NCBI GenBank assembly: GCA_023014485.1 | Contig: JAJOZX010007497.1 | Location: forward strand, 1 to 64,000 | DNA: 64,000 nt | Reading direction: 5' to 3' | Source of the DNA: Bathynomus jamesi | Lineage: Eukaryota > Arthropoda > Malacostraca > Isopoda > Cirolanidae | In this document: positions 1-11,437 of the stretch, in pieces | Numbering within the stretch: position 1 is the stretch's first letter | How the letters are laid out: every line of letters begins with the position of its first letter | Program-made: the position numbers and the translations under genes | Notes under the pieces: generated by a model | Told to the model about the DNA's origin: nothing | Databases searched by the model: none | What the model saw: the letters and a program-made list of their open reading frames with translations, nothing else

Positions 1-329
1 GAGCTTATAATTTTCACCTGTGTACACACACACACACACACAAAGGAGAGAGTGAAACGCTAATTGAAACACGATTTATTTAATAAACGAAATATTCAAG
101 GTGTATATATATATTTACAAATACGTGCAATAATTAAGTTAACAATAAACACATCAAAGATTATGGTATCGAAAAGGCACGGTATCATAGGTACTAGGTA
201 CCTGGTAACGTTTCCTATAGGTGTTACGGCACACCTTTGTACCCCTAAGTTCCTTCACAACCCCAGCCTCTGCGCCCGAAAATTGTGGGTGCCTATAGTT
301 AGTTGGGGCGGCACAGGATTATGAAGATG

Positions 330-1442
330 TTTAGCTAATAGGATGTTAGGCTTCATAGCGCGTAATTTCGAATTTAAATCGAAGGATATTATATTGCCCC
401 TTTACAAGTCCCTAGTTAGGCCTCATTTAGAATATGCAGTTCAGTTTTGGTGCCCGTACTTGCGTGAGGATATTGATAGGTTAGAAAGGGTTCAGCGTCG
501 TGCCACGAAACTTATTCCGTCATTGCGCAATAAGCCTTATGAAGATAGGATCAATGAGTTAGACCTGTATTCACTCAAAACTAGGAGATTAAGGGGGGAG
601 CTTATTGAGTTTTCAAAATTGTTAATAACATCGATAACGTAAATTTTGACAAATTGTTCACTTTTGATAATAGTAATACTCGCAATAACGGATTTAAGTT
701 GCGTGGCAGGCGTTTTATTACTAATATCGCTAAAAACTTCTTTACGTTTAAAGTAATTGATAAATGGAATAATCTTCCCGCGTCAGTCGTTCATTCTACC
801 AGCGTTAATATGTTTAAGAACCGTCTTGACAGACATTTTAAAGGTATTAACGTTGTTTAATTTAAAAAACAACAAAGTTAGCAACAGAAGCTCTGGTGGT
901 GGTGCTCGAGGATGAGTCTGTTGACGATGAATGCCAGCTTGTGACATGCCAGCGTGTGATGCCAGCAATAAAATTATTAAAAAAATTTAAAAAAAATTAG
1001 ACTAACACGAATGTAGATGTAGCTCATAGCGTAAACTAACCCACTTTTTGTTTAACTTTACCTACTTTTTTTTTTTTCTTTTTTTTTGCATGTCTACCTC
1101 TTTTCTTGCATGTTTGTAGTTTGCATGGTATGACAGTGAGTTAAGACTGTGTTTGCATGGTTTGTAAGCGTTCTTATTTTACTTCTTTTCATCTTTCACC
1201 CCTCTCCTATTCTCTCCGACTATTTTTCTGACTTGTCGGCAGTGGCCGGCGGATGATGATGGTGAGACACTTTTCCTCTTTTTCTGAATGAATGTTAACC
1301 CATGAGTGATAGGTGTTGCTCTTACTTAACCCCTTATTCTCTTCTCTTCTCTTAACCCGCTACTCTTTCCTTTCTCTCGGGCTAACCTTAGAGTGGATCT
1401 TAGGGTCTTTGTTAGCCTTAGCTTCTGTAGATCTGTAGATCC
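330..1442 (+). mobile_element. CR1-like LINE, 5'-truncated, inserted in polB
   Basis: Two open stretches (343-642 and 654-860) encode the C-terminal end of a CR1-type reverse transcriptase. The first has the thumb-region signature 'LVRPHLEYAVQFW' followed by 'LERVQRRATKLI'. The second has 'WNNLPASVV' and ends 'NMFKNRLDRHF', as in CR1/L2 C-termini. One frameshift or stop separates them. About 570 bp of untranslated 3' sequence follows, with two T-rich runs. It ends in a short 8-bp tandem (TCTGTAGA twice, 1424-1440), the style of 3' tail typical of CR1. PolB coding sequence lies on both sides, so this is an insertion. The 5' boundary is approximate. Confidence 0.8.
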
Positions 1443-3259
1443 TTCAACGAATCAAAGTTAACGACCCGCCGATTCGCCTGGTTGAGCGTGATACCCTTAG
1501 CCTTCACGATATATTTTATCCTCCCCCACCCTCACTCGTACCCCATAAGTTTTTGGCCTGTTGAGACAAAAGAGTCGGCATATGGGGTGTCTCCATACTC
1601 ATCCTTGATCTCCTCATTCAACTCACCGAGGAATTCACCACTAGGAGACATGTATTCACCCTCCCTCTTTGCGAGTATCACACTATCTGTATCGGCGTAC
1701 AATACCTTCCGCCCAAGAGAATGCAATAGGCCCCAAAGTTTGATGCGTGCCTAGGCCGTTGTGAAGCTGGCTACAGGTATGTTTGTAACCCGTGAGGTAT
1801 CTGTGGTCAATTCGGTATTGTTGTACTTTATTATGTAAGTATTACCTACATTCACGATCTCAATGACCTCTTTATCGGGAGCATTGGCTAATCCCAGACT
1901 TCACAATAACTTTGTGCCAAATGAACGTTCCCTTTGCCAGTATTCCGTGCAAATTTTCCCCAAAGACTGTTTAGACACAACTTTGCACTAAAGCGCTTGC
2001 CAAGGTTCTTTACAATTTGGGAACGGTCAAGCTGTATACCTTCACGGTCACGGTAACGTTGAATATAGGCCGACTTTTCATCTTCGGTCTCAACTCCTCG
2101 CGGATAACGTGATGCTTCGACCTTATCTTTCAAAAAAGCGTTTATATATGGCGTGAAAAGGTTGGGTAGCTTCTGAAACCTCCACACCTCATGTATCTTC
2201 AATATGCTGTAGCCATGGCGAACAGCTAGATCCAGTTCAGGACTTGTATATACACCTCTAATCTTATGCTGGTGGGTTGTATGGTCACAATCACCATTGT
2301 TCTCTTCTGTGCACTTCACGCACAAGGGAAACATGAGCTTGTGATCGATAACGACGGGTAAGATCGGCATCCATAAATCGCGAGGGGGGAGCACGTCTAC
2401 GAAAGAAAGGCCGAAATAATATCCGTTGAAATTTGTTGGGAACACCTCGTTGGTGGGTAGGTCAGGTCCCACCAGTTTCTCAGGTGCACCTACGGGGTAC
2501 GGATTGTTCTTCATCACGTAGGGGTATAAAGAACAGAAGTCGTAGTAATGGAGTTTCACACCCTCCATAGGCGGAAAGTATAGCTTGAAGGGATTTGTAC
2601 GCCCTCCGAACAAGCTATCACCGCATTTGAGAGGATCCACCACCATTGTACGTTTGATCGTGTTCATTTCTTCACGGTACTGCCCATCTGTCGCCATCCG
2701 TGCATCATACTCATGCTCCCAGAAGACTTTGTGAGTGAACTGGGAGCCTATAAGTTGATCGCGGGTGCGGGTCCACGCAAGCCAGTCGGCAGGAGATCTA
2801 CCGTGGATATCTCCTACGATTCCACACTCAGGACGGGGCATCCGTGCCACCAGCAACCGTTAAAGGAGTACACAGTCTTCTCACCAGTGGCACGGTTTTC
2901 ACTTAGACCATCAACCCAAAAACACGGCCATTAACCTTAATGGGTACTTCACCCGTGTTGCGGGCATACTTTATGTATACCCCGGTCTGCCACTGTAGGT
3001 GTATGAGCCAGTAAATAGCCTTGTGCCCATAACTGCGGGGATTGTTTCTGTGAATAACAGCTAAGGTGTCTTTAGGCATGAAGTTATTCTTGAATACAGT
3101 AAAACATAATGATGCGATGGTGGTTGCGACTTGTAACAGATCACATTTGAAACGGCCTATGTACATCCTTCTAAAGGCCTGGAAACATACTCTAAGCAAG
3201 CGCACATCATTCACGCAATAACGCTCACATTCATCAGCTACACACCCCATTTAAAGAGA

Positions 3260-3640
3260 TTCCTCTGCCGAGCGGTGCCCCCCATAGTACTGTGAGGTAT
3301 TGAAAAACTCATGATCTTCACTTGCCCCACAAACACCTTTAAATGGGAGACCCAAAATGGGTGCACACACATTTCTACATTACTGTACAGTCTTTACAGC
3401 CACACCTACACTTTTCCTCCCAAGTGTATATATTGTAATGTATATGGTTGTAAATTTTGACTTGGTCCACAATCGATATGGACCGTGACTTGATGGATAC
3501 CGTAATGAAATTGACTGGATTCTTTGGATCTGATATATTTGCATGTCCGTTATAAATAGATATAGAGTGTAACATATTTGTGGACAGTAGTCTATTATGA
3601 CTTGATCCCCTGGATCCAGAGATTCTATCTTTAGTTTTAA
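3260..3640. other. Unassigned sequence inside polB
   Basis: This stretch lies between PolB blocks. A minus-strand reading has scattered PolB-like residues close to 3260-3350, but the rest gives no family match that I can see. It may be older insertion debris carried with the CR1 tail. Confidence 0.4.
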
Positions 3641-3895
3641 ATCGATAATTAATTAGTTTTAAATTGATAATTATTTAGTTTCGTAAAAATTGGTCGTTGC
3701 CAATTTACCGGCAGTTTTTACATAAATTTCTTATGTTCTTGTGGTTCGGAACCCACGTAAAATTGTAGGTCCCCTCCGCCACTACGGAGGACATACACAG
3801 TACACGATTACGAACACAGTTAGGTAGACCAGCCATGAGTGGATCCTAGGGTCTTTGTTGGTCTGAAACATTATAACATTATAACATATTATAAG
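3640..3895 (+). mobile_element. CR1 3' UTR and octamer tail inserted in polB
   Basis: Matches, in opposite orientation, the 3' end of the CR1 copy at 24785-26285. Both share a stretch around 'GTTCGGAACCCACGTAAAAT', the segment 'TCCTAGGGTCTTTGTTGG' and a terminal ATTATAAC-type 8-bp repeat (3868-3893). It separates two blocks of PolB exonuclease coding sequence. Only non-coding 3' sequence is present, so it is a severely truncated copy. Its left limit is uncertain; 3260-3640 contains neither PolB nor an element I recognise. Confidence 0.7.
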
Positions 3896-6016
3896 GATTA
3901 GATTCATTAAAACTGTTGTAGTAGCGGTCAAAATCTTCACGTTCATCTGTACTCATACATTCAGATTTAAAGTAATGTTTGGATGGAGGTAGTCCTATGT
4001 AATTTAAAGTTTCGCTAGTGACGAATGTGTAAGGAAAATATCCTTTTGAAACTTCAGCGGCTACGCCCATCACCTTGAGTAGCTTTGCTAATTTACAAGG
4101 TATGAATAATAAAGTGTCTTTAAACTGTACATTACCTCTTATTTGCATCTGTATTAGCTTGTTGCCTCTTTTCAAGGGATGACCTGTAAATATTTCAGAT
4201 GACTCGTGCTCAAGCAACTCATTATAAAGGAACTGTGTGTCAAATTTTGCCCCGTTATGGGCGAGAATATACACAGTCATTTTTTTTAACTTGTCCGCTA
4301 ACTTGACAATATAGGACACAAAGAGTTTCACAGGGCTATCGTAGGCATTCGTTTTCCAAACGTTTGTCCGTTTACCACATTTGTGACACTCATCACACTC
4401 GATCTCCATACACCCATCACAGATAGTCTGACTTACAAGTAAATGTGGAATTACCTCTTTGGTTTCAGCGTTCGTGTATGTTTCTATATCGTAGTACAGT
4501 TATACAAGGGCTATTTTTAGGCTTAGCGCCTTTCATATAACATACATGGTTTACTCCATCCGCCTTATATTTCTCATGGCATGTAGGACAGTGAATTTCA
4601 TCACATTTATGCTTGAAATTCCCCCAATTATCCATCATATGAAACATACCACATTCACAGATTCTCATTTTTCTGCATGTGCCAATTGATTTATGGAGCT
4701 CAAAACAGTTATTATTGAAAAATGTGCGTCTACACACATCACATTCCCTCTTCTCAGCTTCAACTACACGGCTTTCACATTTGGAGCTTTTACACTGCTC
4801 ACATACCATGTGGCAATCTTTACAATGTTTCACTATATCATCCGCAAACTCGATACAGCCCTTACACAAATCATGATGTCTATTTTCGACTTTTATCATA
4901 ACTCGCGTAAAGGTCCCTTATATTACGGATGGGGAGATACGTTTTCCCTGAGAGTTCCAAAATAAGTAGGGGCCTTCTACGATCTTTCACACTGCTTTTA
5001 AAAACATACACCGTCCTACGACGATCATCCATTCCAAATACAACTATACGAACATTCATTTCACGTTCTACCCTTCTCAGCTCTTCAGGACCCATATTAC
5101 AGTCAAACTCAAGTCTACAGTCTACAGCTAGTTTACGGGCACGCTCCACACCGTAGGCAACCAAATGTTTTTGACCCGTGTATTTAGTACAGTAAACATA
5201 CGGGCCAAGACTACAGCTATAAAGCCGCAACCACGATCAGCGTTTATATGCCGTTTATAAATAGCCTGAGAATTGAAGTTAAGAGTATAAGGTGTGGCAC
5301 TGTGACCCGCAACACGGAATACACGGTCAATATTTACCATGAAGTTATCCATATTGAAGGCTATACTACTTTGAGAGGCCTGCATTATACGGCCTAATAT
5401 ATACTCTATATCTTCACCTGCCAAACGTCTGAACGGTATTATTACCCAAAAATCATCTACATCTCCGTCATCTGACCCGAATCCGAAAGACAGCCTCGTC
5501 CTGACTTCAAGTTCGTCGCGGTTCTGAAGAGCAAACTCTACAATACGTTCAACTATGCGCCGTAGTCCGTGTTCAACACCATTGCTATACATGGATCTAG
5601 GATCAACCCTGACTATATACCGATTTCTAGTCAAGGCCGGGGTGGGGGTAGCGGTGTGCACCAACTCAAATGTTATGCCATCCTCAACAGAACGAGAAGC
5701 TGCTGTGGAGGATGTACCCGAATTGAATAAAGGGGTATATTTGACGAAGGTACTATTGTGGGAGTTGTGTCGTAAGACGTAGAAGGTTGGGGCTCTATTA
5801 CTGATGGTCTAATAACCGGCTCAACCCTGGCGTGCTTTATACCTGACGTGGTGGGGCCTTCATCGTGCCTCCGCTTTGAACTGGAGCGAGCGACAGGTAT
5901 CGCTGGTGAGGATTCGTCTGCGGGGAAGGATTCTCTGATCACAACTACACTGTCGTCTGGGTCATCTGTAATATCGATGATGGGGTGCTGTACCTCGTCG
6001 TCATTCACGGTTCTGT

Positions 6017-6102
6017 GGAAGAAGAAAACAAAATATAAGGAGCAGCACTCAAAATTTGTAATATTTTGTAAATGACCCACATAGGAGTGTGACGTGTTAG
6101 AA
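6017..6102. promoter_or_regulatory. Divergent intergenic region between polB and ATPase
   Basis: About 90 bp separates the polB N-terminus (minus) from the ATPase start codon (plus, 6103). It is AT-rich, with A/T runs near 6030-6070. Divergent transcription from this gap is inferred only from gene order; no clear TATA box or initiator is visible. Confidence 0.35.
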
Positions 6103-6730
6103 ATGGATTCTGTAGAAAAATTCAGATTCACGAGCCCATCCACATGTATTATATCTGGACCTACAGGATCTGGTAAAACTGTGCTTATGCTTAAAATCAT
6201 TAAAGAAAAGGGAGATGTTCTCAAAATTTGTGCATAAAGTTATATGGTGCTATTCGACGTATCAATCAGTGTTCAACGAGTACCAAGATGATATTTTGTT
6301 CCACAAAGGTGTATATGATGTTAATTCGTTAAAGGGAAATAAACATACAGTCATTGTAATTTGCGATCTCATGTTGGAGATGGATAAAACGTTTGCCGAG
6401 ACATTTACAGTGTTCTCCCACCATCTTAACATAAGCGTCTTCTTCATCAATCAGAATCTATTTTTCAAAAATAGATACATGCGCGATGTGTCGTTAAATA
6501 CACAATATCTAGTCTTATTCGCGCAACGTAGAGATGTATCACAAATTAGGGTATTAGCCAATCAAATGTTCCCGAATCAGCGTAAGGAGTTTTTGGAAGT
6601 TTATAAAGAAGTTACAAGCATGCGTTACGGATATTTGCTTTGCGACCTTCATCCGCGAAACACGTTTAGGGTGCTTCTGAGAACGAATATATTTCCAAAC
6701 GAGCCTCAAACGGTGTATATTCCAGAATGA
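6103..6730 (+). pseudogene. Polinton genome-packaging ATPase (FtsK/HerA type)
   Basis: Powers packaging of Polinton-like DNA into a capsid. The first 44 codons carry the Walker A motif 'GPTGSGKT' near 6160. A shift of reading frame near 6215-6235 leads into the rest, which is open to 6730. The Walker B-like strand reads 'VIVICDLM' (near 6350); the usual acidic residue before 'DLM' is Cys here. The downstream 'FFINQNLF' and 'QMFP' regions fit the family. Total length, about 209 codons, is normal for Polinton ATPases. The stop codon overlaps the next gene's ATG (ATGA). Confidence 0.88.
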
Positions 6731-7032
6731 CAAAGAGGCTAAAGAAATACCATGAATTAATAAAAATCTATCATCGACTGCCCCGGGCAATGCAGCAGAT
6801 TTTTGCTAAAAATATCGACTCCGACTTTTTAAAATGTATCTGTGAAATCTGTCTTTACGTTATAAATTGCAATGTATCAATGAAACCACCTCAGAAGGCT
6901 CGCCGACGCCGTTACAAGGTCATAATACGTGCACTCGCTCGTAAAAGTCAAACCGTAGGGAAGGAAAAACGAATATTGTACAAAGAGGAGGGTCATTACT
7001 CCCCATCTTATTTTAAGTTTTGGGGCCTTTAG
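6727..7032 (+). CDS. Small basic Polinton protein, pX/core-like
   Basis: A 101-codon open frame whose ATG overlaps the ATPase stop. It resembles a small conserved Polinton/adintovirus protein: an N-terminal helical part with 'LPRAMQQI', a middle 'CEICLYVINCNV', a strongly basic stretch 'KARRRRYKV' and 'KKRILY'-like residues near the C-terminus. In relatives the C-terminus continues as a hydrophobic glycine-rich tail; here it ends early and differently, so the end may be frameshifted. The adenovirus pX-like role is proposed in the literature for such proteins and is not shown by this sequence. Confidence 0.65.
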   Translation: MTKRLKKYHELIKIYHRLPRAMQQIFAKNIDSDFLKCICEICLYVINCNVSMKPPQKARRRRYKVIIRALARKSQTVGKEKRILYKEEGHYSPSYFKFWGL

Positions 7033-7334
7033 TGACTAGATAATATAATGAAGAAAGTGGTAGTGATTCCACACGATGTGTATGCTTCACTGCAAAGTTC
7101 AAAGAATCCAGACACGGATCTAGATCCCCGTAAAGGCAGGATTAAAAGAATAGAAAGCGAATTGCTAGCTCTATTAAACAGTGAAAAAACACCTGATGAG
7201 AAAAGAATCTTATACCAAGAAGCTCTGCAGAAATTTCTTTACGAGTACGAAAATTATAAGAACCCGAAAGAGATTCCTGTGGTTATTAGGCACAGCACGG
7301 GAAACGATGGACATGGTGATATAGGACCTGTGTC

Positions 7335-8682
7335 CAGTGGCGGTCCTAGCTTACATGACGCCCTGGGCGAACCTCACCTTCAGCGCCCCCCCCCCCCTGT
7401 TCGCCAACACACACACATTCGAATCCCCCCAAAATAAAGGACAGACATAACTCTTTCACAAAATAACTTTTTATTGGACTAATTGTTGGAACTTCAGAAC
7501 CAAAACAAAGACTCAAATTTCTGAATTTTACAAATCCTTCATCACGTAAATAGAATAACTCACTTAAGAGAATGTAATTATGATACTATGAACAGGAAAA
7601 ATACAAATTAAATTGCACAACTGCCATAAATAAACTAGAGAATCAAATTTCTAAATTGTACAAATGCTCTATCACATAAATAGAATAAGACACTTAAGAG
7701 AGGGTAATTATTATGCTACACTTTGAACAAGAAACAAAATAAATTGCACCACAGCACAACTGCCATCTAAAGCCTGACTCTTCTTACCTTCCTTGATGCA
7801 AAGTCATGAATTAAATCATCATATGAAATCTGCTCAGCAATTGTATGATTTATACTGATGATGGCCAGACCGGTAAGGCGTTCCTGTGACATAGTTGACC
7901 TCAGGTAGGATTTGATGAGCTTCAGCTTTGAAAAGCTCCTCTCTGCTTCAGCAACAGTGACTGGAAGAGTAAGACCAATTCTGAGAGCAGTCCACAAATT
8001 TGGATATATTTCAGAGAGCTCCCTTTCATGGATAAATGTCAGCAGTTCAAGCAAGGATATGGTCTTTGATGGCAAGTCAGGCAAGTTCTTCAGCTCCTGT
8101 GCAAGCTCTCTGCCATCCAAGTCAGATTGTCCCTTAAAGTGTAGTGTAGTACTAAGGTTCACACATTGTTCTGTCAGCTCCTCAAATGTGAGATTTTGGA
8201 AATGTGTCAGCACTCCAAACTTCTCTCCCAATTTCCAACGTGGAAAATCTTTCCTGAATGGCTGATGTTGCAGCATCAACCACTGCATTGAAAAATGTCA
8301 CCTCCAGCTTCTTCAAAGCATCAATCAAGGGCTCATCAGATGCTTCATAATATACATTTCACTATTTAACCAAACCCAGAAAAATAACATTACATATGTT
8401 AAAGTATGGGCCTTTATTCCCAATAATATTAATCTGGAAGCATTTTGCATTGTTTAGGTCTTTTATGGAAGGTTTATGGAAAATGCAATAGATGGTTTTT
8501 TTAATAAAAATATATTTATTTATCTTTTATTATTTATTTTATTTTATTTTTTATTTTTATTTATTTCTTTATTTATTTATTCTTATTTTTATTTTTATTT
8601 TTTTTGCAGGCGCTCATGCCGCCCCTCCACAAATGCCGCCCTGTGCGGCTGCCCATATTGCCCATATGAGGAACCGCCACTG
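7335..8682. mobile_element. hAT-superfamily element (ZMYM/BED type), 1348 bp
   Basis: The ends are inverted copies of CAGTGGCGGT (7335-7344 and 8673-8682). The element is flanked by a perfect 8-bp direct duplication, CCTGTGTC (7327-7334 and 8683-8690), diagnostic of hAT insertion. Its only coding content is a C-terminal transposase piece on the minus strand. A T-rich tract fills 8510-8610. It is internally deleted and non-autonomous. Confidence 0.93.
7767..8288 (-). pseudogene. hAT transposase C-terminal (dimerisation) fragment
   Basis: 173 open codons within the hAT element. The region 'WTALRIGLTLPVTVAEAERS' followed by 'FSKLKLIKSYLRSTM' is the hAT C-terminal dimerisation signature, closest to ZMYM1/hAT-like transposases. 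The N-terminal BED and most of the catalytic domain are absent, so no active enzyme is encoded. Confidence 0.88.
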
Positions 8683-9146
8683 CCTGTGTCCGACGATACA
8701 GCTGACCAACCAAAGATTAATGGGTCGCCCACACAACATATCGAGCACGTATTAAAAAGCACCCTCCCACATACATTGAGGAATAAAGGTTTAAGTCTTT
8801 ATAATCTATTGAATGAGGACCCCGCCATACAATGGGCCGATACAGGTGAGATCATTGTGGAAGGAGCAAAGGTACAGGGATCGAATATCGTAGACGTCGT
8901 CCATGATCTGGTGAGAAAGTGGGATAGGCCCTCACCATCAGGATGGAAGCATATTAAAACAAGACTACAACATATAAATGTCCCCAAAACAGTGATAGGA
9001 AATCTGAACAGGTTAAAAGACTTGGAACATGCGACGCACGTGACACAATTGGAGACGCCATCACCCCCGGCGGTAACACCTTTGAAGAGGAGAAAGAAGA
9101 GGTTAAACAACGGTCAACCCTACCCACGTGCCTCTAAAATACGCAA

Positions 9147-10131
9147 ATGGCTAACATATTAAGAAGACGTTATTATGACATTTAGAACCCAGCCTCCTAC
9201 GGAGTAGGAAAAAAAGATGTTGAGAGATTTTTGCGGGAGCAGGACGCTTATACACTTCATAAGCCTATGAGAAAAAGGCAAGCAGATTTAACAGACATGC
9301 AAAGATATTCTGTGTATAACGATGGTTACCGCTACATTCTATTCATTATAGATGTATTCTCTAAATATCTTTGGCTAATTCCTCTGAAAAATAAATCACC
9401 TGAAACAGTTGCTAAAGCCACCAAAACACTGATGTTAAAAGAAAACAGGGTTCCTGGCTATTTTTGTACGGATATGGGGAAGGAATTTATAGGCCGTGCT
9501 TTTCAGAACATGTTGACAGAGTTTAATATCAGCTATTACACTACCAATTCTATACTGTAGATAAGGCTCTTCTTTAGCTGAAAGAGTTCAACGTACCATA
9601 AAGGAACGCATGCACCGCTATTTAACATAGAAAAACACATTAGATTTCTAGACATTCTGGAATCATTGGCCTCATCCTACAACCGCTCACACCATCGCAC
9701 GATTGGGACAACACCTAACGAGGTTTTAGAAAGAGGTACGTGCCCAGAGGTGAAAAGAGATGGAACACCACCACACTCTGCGCGTTTCAAAATCAATGAT
9801 TATGTAAGGCTGTCGCGTTCGGGAAATAAATTCGCGAAGGGATTTGAGCAAGGATGGACACGTGGGATTTTTAAAGTTAGGGCTATGAGACCTAAAGGTG
9901 AGGTAATGATGTATTATGTTGAAGATTTGAATGGGGAAGAAATCGCAGGAGGTTTTTACCGAGAGGAGTTGCAGAAAGTGGCATTTAATTAGGAAAAAAT
10001 GTGTTTAAAATTTAGAAAATTTTAGGAAGCAAAGGTTCAGGAAAGAGAAAAATGTACCTGGTGAAGTGGCTAGGATACCCAGAAAGCTTCAACACCTATA
10101 TAAAAGCTGATGCAATAATGAAGCTTAAATA
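9147..10131 (+). pseudogene. Polinton retroviral-type integrase with chromodomain
   Basis: Inserts Polinton DNA. ATG 9147 overlaps the end of the upstream gene by 16 nt. An in-frame TAG lies at 9183-9185, after which the frame stays open to 9560. The catalytic core shows the first Asp in 'IIDVFSKY' (about 9350) and the second in 'CTDMGKEF' (about 9470). After a frameshift near 9560, 'LAERVQRTIK' supplies the Glu (about 9590). A second shift returns to the frame of 9666-9992. The C-terminal chromodomain is visible at 10050-10130 ('YLVKWLGYPESFNTY'). Dead as it stands. Confidence 0.92.
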
Positions 10132-10140
10132 GTATGCAAC

Positions 10141-10955
10141 ATGGCTTCTAACCATTTCTACGTCACACTCCCATCCTCCTCGTCCCTGTCCGTACACCCT
10201 AACAACACACTAGCCAACTTTGTAACAGATCTCCATGGACACATTGAAATGGGTCGTGACTCGTATGAGGTGGGGTTATGTGAACTCCAGGTAGCCACCA
10301 TATTTTTAACTCTTGAAAATGTGTAAATCGTATTTCTGATCCTTAGAAGAATCGATGAGTGCGAAAAATTAGGCATAACCTTAGACAATACTATGCGTTC
10401 AGTATCGCTAGGAATCGGGCATTATGATACAGCCATGGACATTGTGACGGGGTTAAACAAGAGTCTTGAAAGGTCGTACCTGACAAACGATTTACTTTTT
10501 GAAGTCGTAAACATGGACACGCCTGCATGCACATTGAAGTTAAAGTCAAAGCTTAGTAGAAATATTAAAGATAAAGAGCTGTTCACAATTGTGGCTGAGG
10601 GCCGATATAGCGCAGCCTTCCAAAGAGATACCTTTCACGAGGCACAGCATGACTTGTCCAGCTTAATGTATCAAATGAAGATGGAGAAATTGGGTGAAAG
10701 CTCTCAGCCCCCAGACATGTGCTATATTTACAGCAATATAGTGGAGCACCAGTTTGTTGGGGATACCCAGGCACGCCTGCTGCGCATTGCCCACATTCCC
10801 AACCATAGAGGAAGGAGTTTGAGTATTACATATGACAGACCCCATTATGTGAATGCGCAACTAATCTAATAACCAATATCTCAATATATATAAGAACGAT
10901 GAGGGTAAAAATTTCCATTCGGTAACGGGAGCTTAACAGTGAAGCTGCACTTTCG
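10141..10955 (+). pseudogene. Polinton penton/minor-capsid-like protein
   Basis: The start has the family pattern 'FYVTLPSSSSLSVHPNNT' followed by 'VGLCEL'. The C-terminal half has 'YIYSNIVEHQFVGD' and 'ARLLRIA', also conserved in this family. A single in-frame TAA (10324-10326) interrupts one frame that is otherwise open from 10141 to 10869. The tail ('VKLHFRR', about 10935-10955) has moved to another frame. I assign it to the Polinton minor capsid (penton) from gene order and recalled family patterns, so the exact capsid role is less certain than the family. Confidence 0.7.
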
Positions 10956-10968
10956 ACGCACTGAGTTA

Positions 10969-11305
10969 TAATGGACAGAAAGCCTTTCACCGTCTATCGA
11001 GGGTGAGATACCAGCGTGTAGTGGACTTGGGTCCATTTTTTCAACCATACTACGTACGGCTGTTCCTTTGCTGAAGAGGGGTGCCAGATACCTCGGAAGG
11101 AAAGCGCTACAATCAGGTCTTAACACTGCAGAAGACATATTGGCTGGGGTAAACCTAAAGAAGCTCTAAAAAAAACACTTAAACGTACACGGGACGAAAT
11201 CGTCAAAGATGCAAAGAGAAAAATGCTGGTGGTGTGGGAAGAAGAAGAGGACTGGCCGGAAGAAGGGATTACCACCACGTGGCATTAAACGTAAAAGGAT
11301 ATAAA
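10969..11305 (+). pseudogene. Polinton pVI-like minor structural protein, degraded
   Basis: Short blocks in two frames match the small Gly-rich Polinton protein located between penton and capsid. The first, 'YNGQKAFHRLSRVRYQRVV', comes from 10970-11030; the second has 'LGRKALQSGLNTAEDILAG' at 11090-11150. A basic C-terminal tail with 'RGIKRKR' follows near 11275. No uninterrupted frame remains. The comparison with adenovirus pVI rests on position and composition. Confidence 0.55.
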
Positions 11306-11437
11306 AAAGAAGTGTTCTAAGCGAATGAAGCCTATGGTTGACCATTTTTTTGACTGATATAAGCTAAGGACATTGATCTCATGAATCATAGTTTGTTTAC
11401 TACTTGTCGAGAGAGGAGGCACTATTTCTAACTCGTC

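Larger units (their letters stand above)
153..6016 (-). pseudogene. polB: Polinton protein-primed family B DNA polymerase, fragmented
   Basis: Replicative polymerase of the Polinton. Read right to left: a disordered, Ser/Pro-rich N-terminus (about 6010-5670); an N-terminal domain (5664-5128 and 5230-4880); a cysteine-rich zinc-binding stretch (4899-4520); Exo I 'YYDIET' near 4480; Exo II 'AHNGAKFD' near 4250; Exo III 'YCVNDV' near 3210; polymerase motif A 'DFCSLYP' near 2540; motif B 'KLCLNSLWGKFA' near 1960; motif C 'YADTDS' near 1690; and a C-terminal tail ending at a TGA read from 155-153, with a 'YRKRY' segment. Segments lie in several frames. The tail is separated from motif C by a CR1 insertion, and CR1 3' material interrupts the exonuclease region. 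The start is uncertain: near 6012 a GTG stands where the frame would want ATG. Clearly dead, but all hallmark motifs are visible. Confidence 0.93.
7048..9162 (+). pseudogene. Conserved Polinton hypothetical protein, split by a hAT insertion
   Basis: Two coding parts, 7048-7334 and 8691-9162. The N-terminal part begins 'MKKVVVIPHDVY' and has a charged helical segment like the conserved Polinton protein that follows pX. The C-terminal part ends in '..KIRKWLTY', the usual terminus of this family. A hAT-family insertion flanked by the 8-bp duplication CCTGTGTC lies between them. The frame at the left breakpoint (codon starting 7333) continues at 8689-8691, so apart from the insertion the gene is open throughout. 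Function is unknown; its position suggests a virion or assembly role. Confidence 0.8.

Noticed and set aside
880..950. Hammerhead-like GATGAGTCTG near the CR1 3' UTR
   Set aside because: There is no GAAA core or closing stems in order.
5673..6224. Single long PolB N-terminal frame starting at 6224
   Set aside because: The first 60 or so codons are antisense to the ATPase start; PolB sequence begins only near 6010.
8476..8600. Open frame with a strongly hydrophobic Tyr/Phe/Leu run, like a membrane segment
   Set aside because: It is the T-rich tract inside the hAT element; the true coding frame of the Polinton gene begins again at 8689-8691.
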